Numbered from the stretch's first letter, positions 20,150-28,386 are shown. The stretch: DNA of 32,366 nt from Phenylobacterium sp. (GCF_030698145.1 NZ_JAUYNW010000122.1:1-32366); one strand, 5' to 3'. Program-made: numbers and translations. The notes: a model not told the origin generated them from the letters alone.

Positions 20150-20551
20150 ATGACCGACCTGAACCTCACCGCCGCGCCTCGCGCCCGCCGCCCACGGCCC
20201 ACGGTGGTCACCCTGACCGACGCCGCCGCGGCGCGGGTGCGGGAGATCATGGGCAAGGCCGAGAAGCCCTATGCCGGCCTGCGGGTGGGGGTGAAGAACG
20301 GCGGCTGCGCGGGTTCCGAATACATCATCGAATATGCCGAGGCCGCCGGGCCGCTGGACGAGGTGGTCGAGGATAAGGGCGTCACCATCCTGATCGAGCC
20401 CAAGGCGATCCTGTTCCTGATCGGCACGGTGATCGACTACGAGGCCACCAAGCTCTCGGCCAAGTTCGTGTTCAAGAACCCCAACGAGACCGACGCCTGC
20501 GGTTGCGGCGAGAGCGTCACGATCCAGCCGGCCGCCGAGACCGACTCCTAG
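20150..20551 (+). CDS. sufA: A-type Fe-S carrier (SufA/IscA/ErpA family)
   Basis: A-type carriers receive clusters from the SUF scaffold and pass them to apoproteins. The 133-residue protein has all three ligand cysteines: C53 in GGCAGSEY and C117/C119 in the C-terminal CGCG. The N-terminus is about 18 residues longer than the fold needs and is Arg/Pro-rich. ATG 20150 is preferred over GTG 20144, which is too close to the AGG element. It ends the SUF operon; its TAG (20549-20551) overlaps the stop of the convergent gst gene by two bases. Confidence 0.93.
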   Translation: MTDLNLTAAPRARRPRPTVVTLTDAAAARVREIMGKAEKPYAGLRVGVKNGGCAGSEYIIEYAEAAGPLDEVVEDKGVTILIEPKAILFLIGTVIDYEATKLSAKFVFKNPNETDACGCGESVTIQPAAETDS

Positions 20552-21216
20552 TCGGCATAGGCGTAGGGGCCGCCCTTTTCCAGGGCGCGGCGATAGGCCG
20601 GGCGAGCGTGGATCTTCTCCAGGAAGGCCTTCAGACGCGGCCGGCCGTTCAGCGCGTCGCCGCGGTTGGCGGCGGCTTCCACCGGGAAGCTCATCATCAC
20701 GTCGGCGGCGCTGAACTCGTTCCCCGCGAACCACTCGGACTTGCCGAGTTCGCTCTCCCAATAGTCGAAATGCAGCTTGAGGCTGGGATCGACGAAACCG
20801 GCCTGGGCGCGGGCGGCTATGGTCTTGACCACCGGGCGCAGGAAGAAGGGCGCATTGGCCGGCAGGCGGCTGAACACCAGCTTCATCAGCAAGGGCGGCA
20901 TGGCCGAACCTTCGGCATAGTGCAGCCAGTAGGTCCAGCGCGAGCGCTCCGCCGTGCCCGCCGGCGGCACAAGGCGACCGTTTCCATAGCGCTCGACGAT
21001 CCAGTCGACGATGGCCCCGGTCTCGGGAAACACCACGTCGCCGTCGACGATCACCGGCGACTTCCCCAGCGGATGGATGGCGCGCAGCTCCGGCGGCGCC
21101 AGCATGGTCTTGGCGTCGCGCTGGTGGTGCTGGATCTCGTAGGGGACGCCCAGCTCCTCCAGCAGCCAGAGGACGCGCTGGGAGCGGGAGTTGTTCAGGT
21201 GATGGACGACAAGCAT
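20548..21216 (-). CDS. Glutathione S-transferase family protein
   Basis: The 222-residue protein has an N-terminal thioredoxin-like domain starting MLVVHHLNNSRSQRVLWLLEEL, with KSPVIVDG and PETGAIVDW supplying the glutathione-binding cis-Pro and acidic/Ser-like region. An all-helical C-terminal domain follows. The opening resembles the Gtt1/stress-type GSTs of proteobacteria. It probably conjugates or reduces electrophiles with glutathione in the cytoplasm; the substrate is unknown. ATG 21216 is chosen by homology over an extension to 21291. A palindrome at 21248-21258 lies 31 bases upstream and may be its operator. Confidence 0.9.
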   Translation of the reverse strand: MLVVHHLNNSRSQRVLWLLEELGVPYEIQHHQRDAKTMLAPPELRAIHPLGKSPVIVDGDVVFPETGAIVDWIVERYGNGRLVPPAGTAERSRWTYWLHYAEGSAMPPLLMKLVFSRLPANAPFFLRPVVKTIAARAQAGFVDPSLKLHFDYWESELGKSEWFAGNEFSAADVMMSFPVEAAANRGDALNGRPRLKAFLEKIHARPAYRRALEKGGPYAYAD

Positions 21217-21247
21217 GGGAATCCCGAGCTGGTGAGGATTCCATTGC

Positions 21248-21258
21248 TTACAATGTAA
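21248..21258. promoter_or_regulatory. Candidate operator upstream of gst
   Basis: TTAC-AAT-GTAA is a perfect 11-bp palindrome in an unusually AT-rich patch (21246-21262) of this GC-rich genome. It lies 31 bases before the gst start, where a promoter -10 would be expected. TTAC-N3-GTAA symmetry suits a dimeric repressor or activator of the MarR, HxlR or LysR kind. No regulator gene is adjacent, so the partner is unknown. Confidence 0.3.
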
Positions 21259-21318
21259 ATTGACACCTGCAAAGGCGCGACGCCGCTGCAAGGTCGGTCT
21301 GCTGCGCCAGGCGTCCGA

Positions 21319-22122
21319 CTAGCGGCCCTTGAACACCGCCGGGCGCTTTTGCAGGAAGGCCAGCACGCCTTCGCGGCTGTCCTCGGTGCGTCCGGCGAAC
21401 TTCTGGGCTGTCCGCTCGGCGTGGAGCTGGGCGGCCCATTCCTCGTCGAGGCTCTCCCAGATCAGCTTGCGGATGGCGCCCAGCGACTTGGGGCCGGTCG
21501 CCAGCGCCTTGGCCAGCTCCATGGCCGTGGCCATCAGTTGGTCGTCCGCGACGCAGCGGTTGATCAGCCCCCAGTCCAGGGCGGTCTTGGCCGGGACGCG
21601 ATCGCCCAGCAGGGCCATCTCCATGGCGCGCGCCTTGCCGATCAAACGGGGCAGGAGGTAGGTCGAGCCGCCGTCCGGCACCAGGCCGATGCGGCGGAAG
21701 GCCTGCATGAAATAGGCGCTCTCGCTGGCCACGATGATGTCGCCCATCAGGGCCAGGGAGCAACCGACCCCGGCCGCCACCCCGTTCACCGCGGTGACGA
21801 TCGGGACCGGGAAGTCGCGGATCGAGCTCATGAAGGGGTTGTAGACGCTCTCCAGCGCCGAGCCGGCGTCGGGGCCTTCCGGATCGGGCGTCTCGCCGCC
21901 GATGCCGCCGCCGCGGCCCGATAGGTTGGCGCCGGAGCAGAAGCCGCGGCCCACTCCGGTCAGCACCACGCAGCGCACCGAAGCGTCCGCCGCCATCGCC
22001 TTGAAGGCGTCGCCCAGCTCGGCCATCAGATCGAGGCCGGCGGCGTTCAGGGTCGCGGGGTCGGTCAGGGTGACGACGCCGATGCCGTCAGCGACCGATG
22101 TCTTGAGCTTGGAATAGGCCAC
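21319..22122 (-). CDS. Enoyl-CoA hydratase/isomerase, PaaG-like
   Basis: The 267-residue protein is a crotonase-fold enzyme. The oxyanion-hole segments are GRGFCSGANL (about 58-67) and GVAAGVGCSLAL (about 113-124), and the trimer core includes GLVPDGGSTYLLPR. The two catalytic glutamates of classical enoyl-CoA hydratase are replaced: Ser in the GxGxx position and Asp in PDGG. This pattern occurs in PaaG, which isomerises ring-opened phenylacetyl-CoA intermediates or double bonds, so an isomerase role is more likely than simple hydration. The start is GTG 22122, supported by GGAGGAC five bases upstream. No other phenylacetate gene is nearby. Confidence 0.9.
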   Translation of the reverse strand: MAYSKLKTSVADGIGVVTLTDPATLNAAGLDLMAELGDAFKAMAADASVRCVVLTGVGRGFCSGANLSGRGGGIGGETPDPEGPDAGSALESVYNPFMSSIRDFPVPIVTAVNGVAAGVGCSLALMGDIIVASESAYFMQAFRRIGLVPDGGSTYLLPRLIGKARAMEMALLGDRVPAKTALDWGLINRCVADDQLMATAMELAKALATGPKSLGAIRKLIWESLDEEWAAQLHAERTAQKFAGRTEDSREGVLAFLQKRPAVFKGR

Positions 22123-22195
22123 GGCGTCCTCCGAGTGCGTTGTGGGCGCATTCTAAGCGGCCATACCCTCACGTCAGGCTAGCGGAAATCCGCAC

Positions 22196-23251
22196 CTAGG
22201 CGGCGTCGGCGACGATCTCGGCGTTGGTCACCAGGTTCCGGCCCGACCGCTTGGAGGCGTAGAGGGCTGTGTCCGAGCGGTCCATCAGGCTGTGGGCGCT
22301 CTCGCCGCGGCGGAGCTGGGCGACGCCGGCCGAGACCGTCACGGCGCCCAGATCGTCATTGGTCGAGCGGCGCTTCAGGATGCGCGATGAGACCTCTTCG
22401 CGGATCTCCTCCAGCACCAGGGCCGCCACGTCGGCGGTTTCGCGCGGGAAAATCAGGGCGAATTCCTCGCCGCCATAGCGGGCGGCGAAGCGGGGCGGGG
22501 CGCCGACGCGGCCGATGACGCTGGCGACGTAGCGGATCACCTGGTCGCCGGTCTGGTGGCCCCAGGTATCGTTGAAGTTCTTGAAGTGGTCGATGTCGAT
22601 GACCGCCAGGGTCACGGTGTGGCCGCCGACGTCGGCCTCGGCGCAGGCGCGCTCCAGCTCCTCGTCGAAGGCCTTGCGGTTGGCGAGCTGGGTCAGGCCG
22701 TCGGTGGTGGCGTCGCGGCGGACCTGTTCCAGGTGCTCGCGCAGGCGCGCGACCTCGGTGGTCGATTCCGCCAGGCGCTTTTCCAGCGATTTGTTCTCGC
22801 GCTGCACGCGCTTGGTCGCGGAGGCCAGGGTGTCGACCATGGCCTTGAGTTCTTGCGGTTCGCGATCGGCGGCGAGCGAGGTCGAGGCGCTGGCCAGGGT
22901 CTGGCCGTAGGCCTCGCTCGACTTCTGGGCGCTCTCGATGGCGCGGCTGACCGAGATCAACTCCTTGCTGAGCGCGTCGCCGGCGTCGCGAATCTGTTCG
23001 GTGAGCTTGGCCTTGGGCAGGTAGGCCGCGGCCAGTTCGTCGGCCAGGTGATCGGTGAAGGCCTCGCCGACCGAGATCAGGCGGGTGATCTCACGGCCCA
23101 GCTCGCTGTCGGGCTCTGCCACGAAGTGGGTCCAGAGCTCGAAATTGACCGGAGTCGGCCAGACCTGATGGGCCTCCATCGCCTCCACAACTTCGCGCGC
23201 CAGGGCGTAAGCCCCCGGTCCCCGTAGCTTGTTGTCGATATTGGCGGACAT
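22196..23251 (-). CDS. dgcB: GGDEF diguanylate cyclase (DgcB-like)
   Basis: This enzyme makes cyclic di-GMP from two GTP. The 351-residue protein has no membrane segment: an N-terminal helical region (1-135), a coiled coil (about 138-180), then the GGDEF domain (about 181-345). The active-site motif is GGEEF (260-264), with the metal-binding IDIDHFKNFND upstream, so catalysis is expected. The inhibitory I-site (RxxD five residues before the motif) reads APPR at 251-254 and is degenerate. Architecture and remembered position near suf and a DEAD helicase match Caulobacter DgcB (CC1850), which promotes surface attachment; that orthology is from memory. ATG 23251 has GGGAAG just upstream. GANTC sites lie in its leader. 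Confidence 0.88.
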   Translation of the reverse strand: MSANIDNKLRGPGAYALAREVVEAMEAHQVWPTPVNFELWTHFVAEPDSELGREITRLISVGEAFTDHLADELAAAYLPKAKLTEQIRDAGDALSKELISVSRAIESAQKSSEAYGQTLASASTSLAADREPQELKAMVDTLASATKRVQRENKSLEKRLAESTTEVARLREHLEQVRRDATTDGLTQLANRKAFDEELERACAEADVGGHTVTLAVIDIDHFKNFNDTWGHQTGDQVIRYVASVIGRVGAPPRFAARYGGEEFALIFPRETADVAALVLEEIREEVSSRILKRRSTNDDLGAVTVSAGVAQLRRGESAHSLMDRSDTALYASKRSGRNLVTNAEIVADAA

Positions 23252-23363
23252 TCTTCCCGTTCCCCGACTCTGGAGATCGGCGTTTTGCCAGATTCCCCAA
23301 ACTGGAAAACGAGATTAGGCGTCAGAGCCAAATGAGGCGTTAAGGCTGAACTTTTCGGCCGAA

Positions 23364-24989
23364 CTATTCGTCGGCCGGGGGAAGCCGGGGCGGCGCGCGC
23401 ATCAGGAAGGCTGGTGTGTCGGAGCCGAAGCCCACAACGCCGCGATCCTCCTGGTCGTCGCGACGGGGGCGATCCTCGCGACGCGGACGCTCTTCGCGCT
23501 CGTTGCGGCGGGGACGCTCCGGGCGTTCGGCGCGGGCAGGGCGCTCGGCGCGTTCCGGACGTTCCTCGCGAGGGGCCGGAGCGGTGGCGGCCTCGGGCGG
23601 CTGCGCCTCGACCGGCGGCTTGCGCGCGCGACTGCGGGGCGCCGGGGCCTGGGTCTCCTCGGTGGCCGGGGCGATCATGGGCGCGGTGATCGGCTCCATG
23701 GACGCCGTCTGGCCGTGCGGGGCGTGGGGGCGGCTGCGTTGTTCGCCGCGCGGGGCACGATCACGCGAACCGCTGCGCTCACGGCCACCACCGCCGCGTT
23801 CGCGGCCACCGCGGCCTTCGGCGCGGCGCTCGTCCTTGATGGCGGCGAAGTCGACGCCTTCCAGAACCACTTCCTCGGGGTCCTTGCCGATCAGCTTAAG
23901 GACCTTGGCGATGTTCTGAGAGTCGGCGGGGGTGACGATCATATAGGCCTTGCCGCTGCGACCGGCCCGGCCGGTGCGGCCGATCCGGTGCACGTAGTCG
24001 TCGGCGTGGTGCGGGACGTCATAGTTGAAGACGTGGCTGACGTCGGGAACGTCCAGGCCGCGGGCGGCGACGTCGGAGGCGCAGAGCAGCTTCAGCTCAC
24101 CCTTGCGGAAGGCCTCCAGGGTGCGCATCCGCGTGGCCTGGTCCAGGTCGCCGTGGATGGGGGCCGCGTCCAGGCCGTGGGCCTTCAGCGACTTGGCGAC
24201 GATGTCGACTTCGGACTTGCGGTTGCAGAAGACGATGCCGTTTCGCACGTCGTCCGCGCCGATCAGCATCCGCAGGGCGGTGCGCTTGGCCTTCGGGTCG
24301 GAGGTCGGCAGCCGCACGACGTACTGGGAGATGGTCTCCGCCGTCGTGGCCGGCCGCGTGGCCTCGATCCGCACGGGATCGTTCAGGAACTGCTTGGTGA
24401 GCCGGGTGATCTCCGGCGGCATGGTGGCCGAGAAGAACAGGGTCTGCTTCTTGGCCGGGGTCAGCTTGAAGATGCGCTCGATGTCGGGGATGAACCCCAT
24501 GTCCAGCATGCGGTCGGCCTCGTCGACCACCATGATCTGCACGCCGGTCATCAGCAGCTTGCCGCGCTCGAAGTGGTCGAGCAGCCGGCCGGGGGTGGCG
24601 ATCAGGACGTCGACCCCGCGGTCGAGCTTCAGTTCCTGGTCGCCGAAGGATACGCCGCCGATCAGCAGGGCCCAGGAGAGCTTTTGTTTCTGGCCCTTGG
24701 CGTACTTCTCGAAGGAGGCCGAGACCTGGTCGGCCAGTTCGCGGGTCGGGGCGATGACCAGGGCGCGCGGCATGCGCGCCTTGGAGCGCCCGGCGGCCAG
24801 GCGGTCGATCATCGGCAGGGTGAAGGCGGCCGTTTTACCGGTGCCCGTCTGGGCGATGCCCAGCACGTCGCGACCCTGCAGGGCGACGGGGATGGCCTCG
24901 GCCTGGATCGGTGTTGCGGTGGTGTAGCCGGTGTCGGCCACGGCCTTCAAAGTCGCGGGCGATAGGCCCAGTTCGGAAAATTCAGTCAT
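23364..24989 (-). CDS. DEAD-box RNA helicase with charged C-terminal tail
   Basis: This ATP-dependent RNA helicase has a complete core: the Q motif, AQTGTGKT (46-53), PTRELADQ (81-88), DEAD (156-159), SAT near 186, RGLDVPDV and HRIGRTGR (about 330-340). Beyond residue 385 lies a 155-residue low-complexity tail rich in R, E, G and P, with RGG-like and PER repeats, ending in a conserved-looking GFGSDTPAFLMR. The core is RhlE-like. By position near dgcB it may be the helicase that joins RNase E in the Caulobacter degradosome (called RhlB there), which is my recollection and unproven. The tail should be disordered and bind RNA or partners. A promoter lies at 25072-25099. Confidence 0.94.
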   Translation of the reverse strand: MTEFSELGLSPATLKAVADTGYTTATPIQAEAIPVALQGRDVLGIAQTGTGKTAAFTLPMIDRLAAGRSKARMPRALVIAPTRELADQVSASFEKYAKGQKQKLSWALLIGGVSFGDQELKLDRGVDVLIATPGRLLDHFERGKLLMTGVQIMVVDEADRMLDMGFIPDIERIFKLTPAKKQTLFFSATMPPEITRLTKQFLNDPVRIEATRPATTAETISQYVVRLPTSDPKAKRTALRMLIGADDVRNGIVFCNRKSEVDIVAKSLKAHGLDAAPIHGDLDQATRMRTLEAFRKGELKLLCASDVAARGLDVPDVSHVFNYDVPHHADDYVHRIGRTGRAGRSGKAYMIVTPADSQNIAKVLKLIGKDPEEVVLEGVDFAAIKDERRAEGRGGRERGGGGRERSGSRDRAPRGEQRSRPHAPHGQTASMEPITAPMIAPATEETQAPAPRSRARKPPVEAQPPEAATAPAPREERPERAERPARAERPERPRRNEREERPRREDRPRRDDQEDRGVVGFGSDTPAFLMRAPPRLPPADE

Positions 24990-25071
24990 TCAATTGCAAG
25001 TGGGGCGGATGGCCCGCCCGAAGGGGAGCACAAACCGCGGCGGCGCGGACGGCGATCGTCGCGCGCGGCGG

Positions 25072-25099
25072 AAGATACGGTCTGCCGCCTTCAAGTCAA
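25072..25099 (-). promoter_or_regulatory. Promoter of the DEAD-box helicase gene
   Basis: On the minus strand TTGACT (25094-25099), a 16-base spacer and TATCTT (25072-25077) form a sigma-70-like promoter. The transcript would carry a leader of about 75 bases before the ATG at 24989. No strong Shine-Dalgarno is seen in that leader, which is unusual next to the neighbouring genes. Confidence 0.42.
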
Positions 25100-25124
25100 A
25101 CGCGTTCTGTCACTTATGGTTCAA

Positions 25125-25146
25125 GGGGCCGAACATTGTCGGCCCC
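25125..25146 (-). terminator. Probable terminator of parE
   Basis: An 8-bp perfect stem, GGGGCCGA/TCGGCCCC around six bases, begins two bases after the parE stop codon. Only two T residues follow on the minus strand, so it is a weak intrinsic terminator that may need Rho. Confidence 0.45.
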
Positions 25147-25148
25147 GG

Positions 25149-27191
25149 CTAGACGTCCAGATCGCCGGTGACGAACTCGGCGTTCTCCTGGATGAAGCGG
25201 AAACGCGACTCCGGCTTACGGCCCATCAGCGCCTCGACCAGCTCCTCCACCGCCTCCTCAGCGCGCGGCAGGGTGACCCGCGCCAGGGTCCGGCGCTTGG
25301 GGTCCATGGTGGTTTCCTTCAGCTGGGCGGGCATCATTTCGCCCAGGCCCTTGAAGCGCCCGATCTCCGGCTTCTTGCCCTTGAACTCGGTGGCCAGCAG
25401 CTCCTCGCGGTGGGCGTCGTCGCGGGCGTAGATGATCTTGCCGCCGTGGCTCAGGCGATAGAGCGGGGGCAGGGCCAGATAGAGGCGGCCCGAGCGGATC
25501 AGGTTGGGCATGGTCCGGTAGAAGAACGTGATCAGCAGCGAGGCGATGTGGGCGCCGTCGACGTCGGCGTCCGTCATGATCACGACGCGCTCATAGCGCA
25601 GATCCTCTTCCTTGAACTTCGCCCCACCCTGGACACCCAGGGCCAGCATCAGGTCGGTGAGTTCCTTGTTGGCGAACATCTTGTCCAGGGAGGCCGAGGC
25701 CACGTTCAGGATCTTGCCGCGCAGGGGCAGTATCGCCTGGGTGCGGCGATCACGGGCCTGCTTGGCCGAGCCGCCGGCGCTGTCGCCCTCGACCAGGAAG
25801 ATCTCGGTGCCGTCGGTGGCCTGGCCCGAACAGTCGGCCAGCTTGCCCGGCAGCCGCAGCTTGCGGGTGGCCGAGGCGCGGGCGACCTCCTTGTCGCGGC
25901 GACGCTTCAGGCGCTCCTCGGCCCGCTCGATGACGAATTCAAGCAGGGCGCTGGCGACCTTGGGCTGGGCGGTCAGCCAGTGGTCGAAGGGATCGCGCAG
26001 GGCGTTCTCGACCAGCTTCTGGGCGTCGGCCGACGACAGCCGCTCCTTGGTCTGGCCCTGGAATTCGGGATTGCGCACGAAGACGCTGATGAGGGCGCCG
26101 GCCTGGGCCACCACGTCCTCGGCGGTCAGGATGCCGCCGCGCTTCTCGCCGGTGAGCTCCGCATAGGCCTTGAGGCCGCGGACCAGGGCCGCGCGCAAGC
26201 CGGCCTCGTGGGTGCCGCCCTCTGGGGTCGGCACGGTGTTGCAGTAGGACTGCATGAAACCGTCGGCCTCGCCGAACCCGGCCGGGGTCCAGGCCAGCGC
26301 CCATTCCACCGCTCCGCCCTCGGCCTTGCGCTCGATGCGGCCGGCGAACGGCTCGGGCGTCACGGTCTCGATGCCCTTGACCCGCTCGGCCAGGAAGTCG
26401 GCCAGGCCGTTGGGGAAACGGAAGGTCGCCTCGGCCGGGGTCTGGTCGTGGATGCGCGAGGGATCACAGCTCCAGCGAATCTCCACCCCGCCGAACAGAT
26501 AGGCCTTCGACCGCGCCATCCGGTAGAGCCGGGCCGGCCTGAAGGTGGCGCCCTCGCCGAAGATCGTCGCGTCGGGGATGAAGGCGATCGCCGTGCCCTT
26601 CTTGCGGGTGGGGGCGCCCTTCTCGATCGGGCCCAACGGCTTGCCGCGGCTGAAGGCCTGGCGCCACTCGAAGCCGTCCTTCCAGGCGGTGACCTCCACA
26701 TGCTCGGACAGAGCGTTGACCACCGAGACGCCGACCCCGTGCAGGCCGCCGGAGGTCTCGTAGGCCTTGCCGGAGAACTTCCCGCCCGAGTGCAGGACGG
26801 TCATGATCACTTCCAGGGCCGACTTGCCCGGGTGCTTCGGGTGCGGGTCGACGGGGATGCCGCGACCATCGTCCCTGACGGTGAGCCGGCCCTCGGCGTC
26901 CAGCCGGACTTCGATGATCTTGGCGTGGCCGGCGACGGCCTCGTCCATCGCATTGTCCAGCACCTCGGCGAACAGGTGGTGCAGGGCGCGTTCGTCCGTC
27001 CCGCCGATGTACATGCCCGGGCGCTTGCGGACTGGCTCCAGCCCCTCCAGCACCTCGATGTCCTTGGCCGAATAGCCGCCGGTGACGGCCGGATCGGGAC
27101 GCGGTTCGTGGCTCTCGGCCAACGGCGCCGCAGGCGCCGGGTTCAGCGCATCATCGAACAGGGAAGCTTGGGGGAGGGAGGCCTTGGACAT
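25149..27191 (-). CDS. parE: DNA topoisomerase IV subunit B
   Basis: ParE is the ATPase subunit of topoisomerase IV, which decatenates replicated chromosomes. ATG 27191 gives 680 residues; a longer frame to 27254 is unlikely because it runs into the promoter region. The GHKL ATPase has E76...N80 and DE83, then the DDGRGIP box. The transducer domain follows, then Toprim with EGDSAGG (468-474) and the D541-A-D543-V-D545 metal site. The short C-terminal end and the N-terminal ~38-residue extension suit ParE better than GyrB. No partner parC is nearby. Two GANTC sites (27211-27215 and 27231-27235) lie in the 45 bases upstream, suggesting cell-cycle control by DNA methylation. No clear ribosome site is seen. 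Confidence 0.94.
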   Translation of the reverse strand: MSKASLPQASLFDDALNPAPAAPLAESHEPRPDPAVTGGYSAKDIEVLEGLEPVRKRPGMYIGGTDERALHHLFAEVLDNAMDEAVAGHAKIIEVRLDAEGRLTVRDDGRGIPVDPHPKHPGKSALEVIMTVLHSGGKFSGKAYETSGGLHGVGVSVVNALSEHVEVTAWKDGFEWRQAFSRGKPLGPIEKGAPTRKKGTAIAFIPDATIFGEGATFRPARLYRMARSKAYLFGGVEIRWSCDPSRIHDQTPAEATFRFPNGLADFLAERVKGIETVTPEPFAGRIERKAEGGAVEWALAWTPAGFGEADGFMQSYCNTVPTPEGGTHEAGLRAALVRGLKAYAELTGEKRGGILTAEDVVAQAGALISVFVRNPEFQGQTKERLSSADAQKLVENALRDPFDHWLTAQPKVASALLEFVIERAEERLKRRRDKEVARASATRKLRLPGKLADCSGQATDGTEIFLVEGDSAGGSAKQARDRRTQAILPLRGKILNVASASLDKMFANKELTDLMLALGVQGGAKFKEEDLRYERVVIMTDADVDGAHIASLLITFFYRTMPNLIRSGRLYLALPPLYRLSHGGKIIYARDDAHREELLATEFKGKKPEIGRFKGLGEMMPAQLKETTMDPKRRTLARVTLPRAEEAVEELVEALMGRKPESRFRFIQENAEFVTGDLDV

Positions 27192-27280
27192 GAGACCGTG
27201 AAAATGGAACGATTCGAGACCGCTCCATATGAATCGCCGCGCGCAGCAAAGCAATGCGACCGCTCAGCCGGTCCCCAGGA

Positions 27281-27309
27281 TTGACAATCGACCACGGGTC
27301 AGTAACTAT
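27281..27309 (+). promoter_or_regulatory. Promoter of the tetR cassette
   Basis: A consensus TTGACA (27281-27286) is followed after 17 bases by AACTAT (27304-27309), or after 16 by TAACTA. The predicted start point is near 27316, giving a short leader of about 20 bases with AGGAGA (27325-27330). The -10 is covered by the operator palindrome. Confidence 0.5.
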
Positions 27310-27314
27310 TGACC
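27297..27314. promoter_or_regulatory. TetR-family operator
   Basis: GGTCAGTA/ACTATTGACC is an 18-bp palindrome with seven of nine base pairs symmetric; the outer GGTCA/TGACC is perfect. It overlaps the -10 of the tetR promoter and lies 22 bases before the tetR start, the usual place for an autorepressing TetR regulator. A TTGAC copy at the -35 gives a possible third half-site. Confidence 0.5.
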
Positions 27315-27335
27315 TGAAGTCGATAGGAGAGTCGC

Positions 27336-27935
27336 ATGGCGGAACCACGCAGACGTCTCGATCCGGCCGTGCGGCGGCTGGAGATCCTGGAGGCCGCCGA
27401 GCGCCTGCTGGCGCGTGACGGCGACGCGGTGCGGGTCGAGGACGTGGCCGCCGCGGCCGGCGCGGGCAAGGGGACCTTCTTCCACTATTTCCCGACCTGG
27501 GACGATCTGCTGGAAGCCCTGCGCAGCCGGATCTTCGAGCGCTTCGACGCCCAGTACCAGCTCCCGACCGAGGTCGAGGGGCCAATCGACTGGCTGACGG
27601 TGCTGGACGAGGTGGCGGCGGCCTTCGTGACCTTCACCCTGGGCCAGGCGCGGCTGCACGACGTGTTGTTCCACAGCGACTTTGCACGGCGGCGCGCCCT
27701 GCCGGCCAAGGAGCACGCGGCCACTCGGCTGGCCGCCATCATCCGGGCGGGACAGGAGGCGGGCGACTTCGCGGGCCTCGACCCCGATCCCACCGCACGC
27801 CTGCTGTTCGCCGTGATGCACGAGACCGCCGACGCGGTCGCCGAGGGCGAGGACTGCGAACGTTCCCTGGCGACCTTGCAGGTCGTCATGCGCCGGGCGC
27901 TCTCGGCCCGGCGCGATGAAGGAATAGGCCTATGA
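27336..27935 (+). CDS. TetR family transcriptional regulator
   Basis: This 199-residue repressor has the TetR helix-turn-helix in residues about 15-60 (ILEAAERLLARDG, VEDVAAAAGAGKGTFFHYF), then an all-helical ligand-binding domain with no recognisable ligand. ATG 27336 is fixed by AGGAGA five bases upstream. Its stop overlaps the start of the methyltransferase gene by four bases. It probably represses its own three-gene cassette through the palindrome at 27297-27314. parE is divergent; that gene may be unaffected, since the operator lies over 100 bases from its start. Confidence 0.92.
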   Translation: MAEPRRRLDPAVRRLEILEAAERLLARDGDAVRVEDVAAAAGAGKGTFFHYFPTWDDLLEALRSRIFERFDAQYQLPTEVEGPIDWLTVLDEVAAAFVTFTLGQARLHDVLFHSDFARRRALPAKEHAATRLAAIIRAGQEAGDFAGLDPDPTARLLFAVMHETADAVAEGEDCERSLATLQVVMRRALSARRDEGIGL

Positions 27936-28372
27936 AACTCCTCCCGCCGCCGCTCGTCCTGATCCTGCTGATCGGCATGGCCGGCCTTCGCTGGTTCTTG
28001 CCCGGCGCCATCCTGCTGACCCCGCCGCTCAACTGGCTGGGCCTGCTGCCGCTGGCGCTCGGGGCGCTGCTGCTCCTGCAGGGCGCGGGATTGTTCCGGC
28101 GCATCGGGACCAACATCAAGACCTTCAACGAGCCGGGGACGCTGGTGACCGACGGCCCGTTCCGCTTGACCCGCAACCCCATGTATCTGGGCTTCCTGCT
28201 GGTGCTGTTGGGCGCAGCGATCCTGTTGGGCGCCTTGACGCCGTTCGCGGGCCCGCTGGTGTTCGCCCTGGCCAGCCAGCTCGTGTACATCCCGTTCGAA
28301 GAGGCCGCGTTGCGCGCGAAGTTCGGCGAGGCCTACGAGGCCTACGCCCGGCGCGTGCGGCGCTGGATCTGA
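27932..28372 (+). CDS. ICMT/PEMT-like membrane methyltransferase
   Basis: The 146-residue protein has about four hydrophobic helices and the C-terminal signature of the isoprenylcysteine carboxyl methyltransferase/phospholipid methyltransferase family: RNPMYLGF near residues 81-88, and EEAALRAKFGEAYEAYARRV near 124-143, which in relatives bind S-adenosylmethionine. The likely role is SAM-dependent methylation of a lipid or small hydrophobic compound in the inner membrane. The substrate is unknown. Its ATG overlaps the tetR stop and an oxidoreductase follows 14 bp later. Confidence 0.87.
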   Translation: MKLLPPPLVLILLIGMAGLRWFLPGAILLTPPLNWLGLLPLALGALLLLQGAGLFRRIGTNIKTFNEPGTLVTDGPFRLTRNPMYLGFLLVLLGAAILLGALTPFAGPLVFALASQLVYIPFEEAALRAKFGEAYEAYARRVRRWI

Positions 28373-28386
28373 CAGGGGAGGGACGG

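Noticed and set aside
23352..23366. TTCGGCCGAA after the DEAD-box gene as a terminator
   Set aside because: It is a short palindrome with no loop and no T tract, overlapping the stop codon.
25116..27284. Plus-strand open frame of 722 codons opposite parE
   Set aside because: It is antisense to a complete topoisomerase IV subunit and has no recognisable domain.
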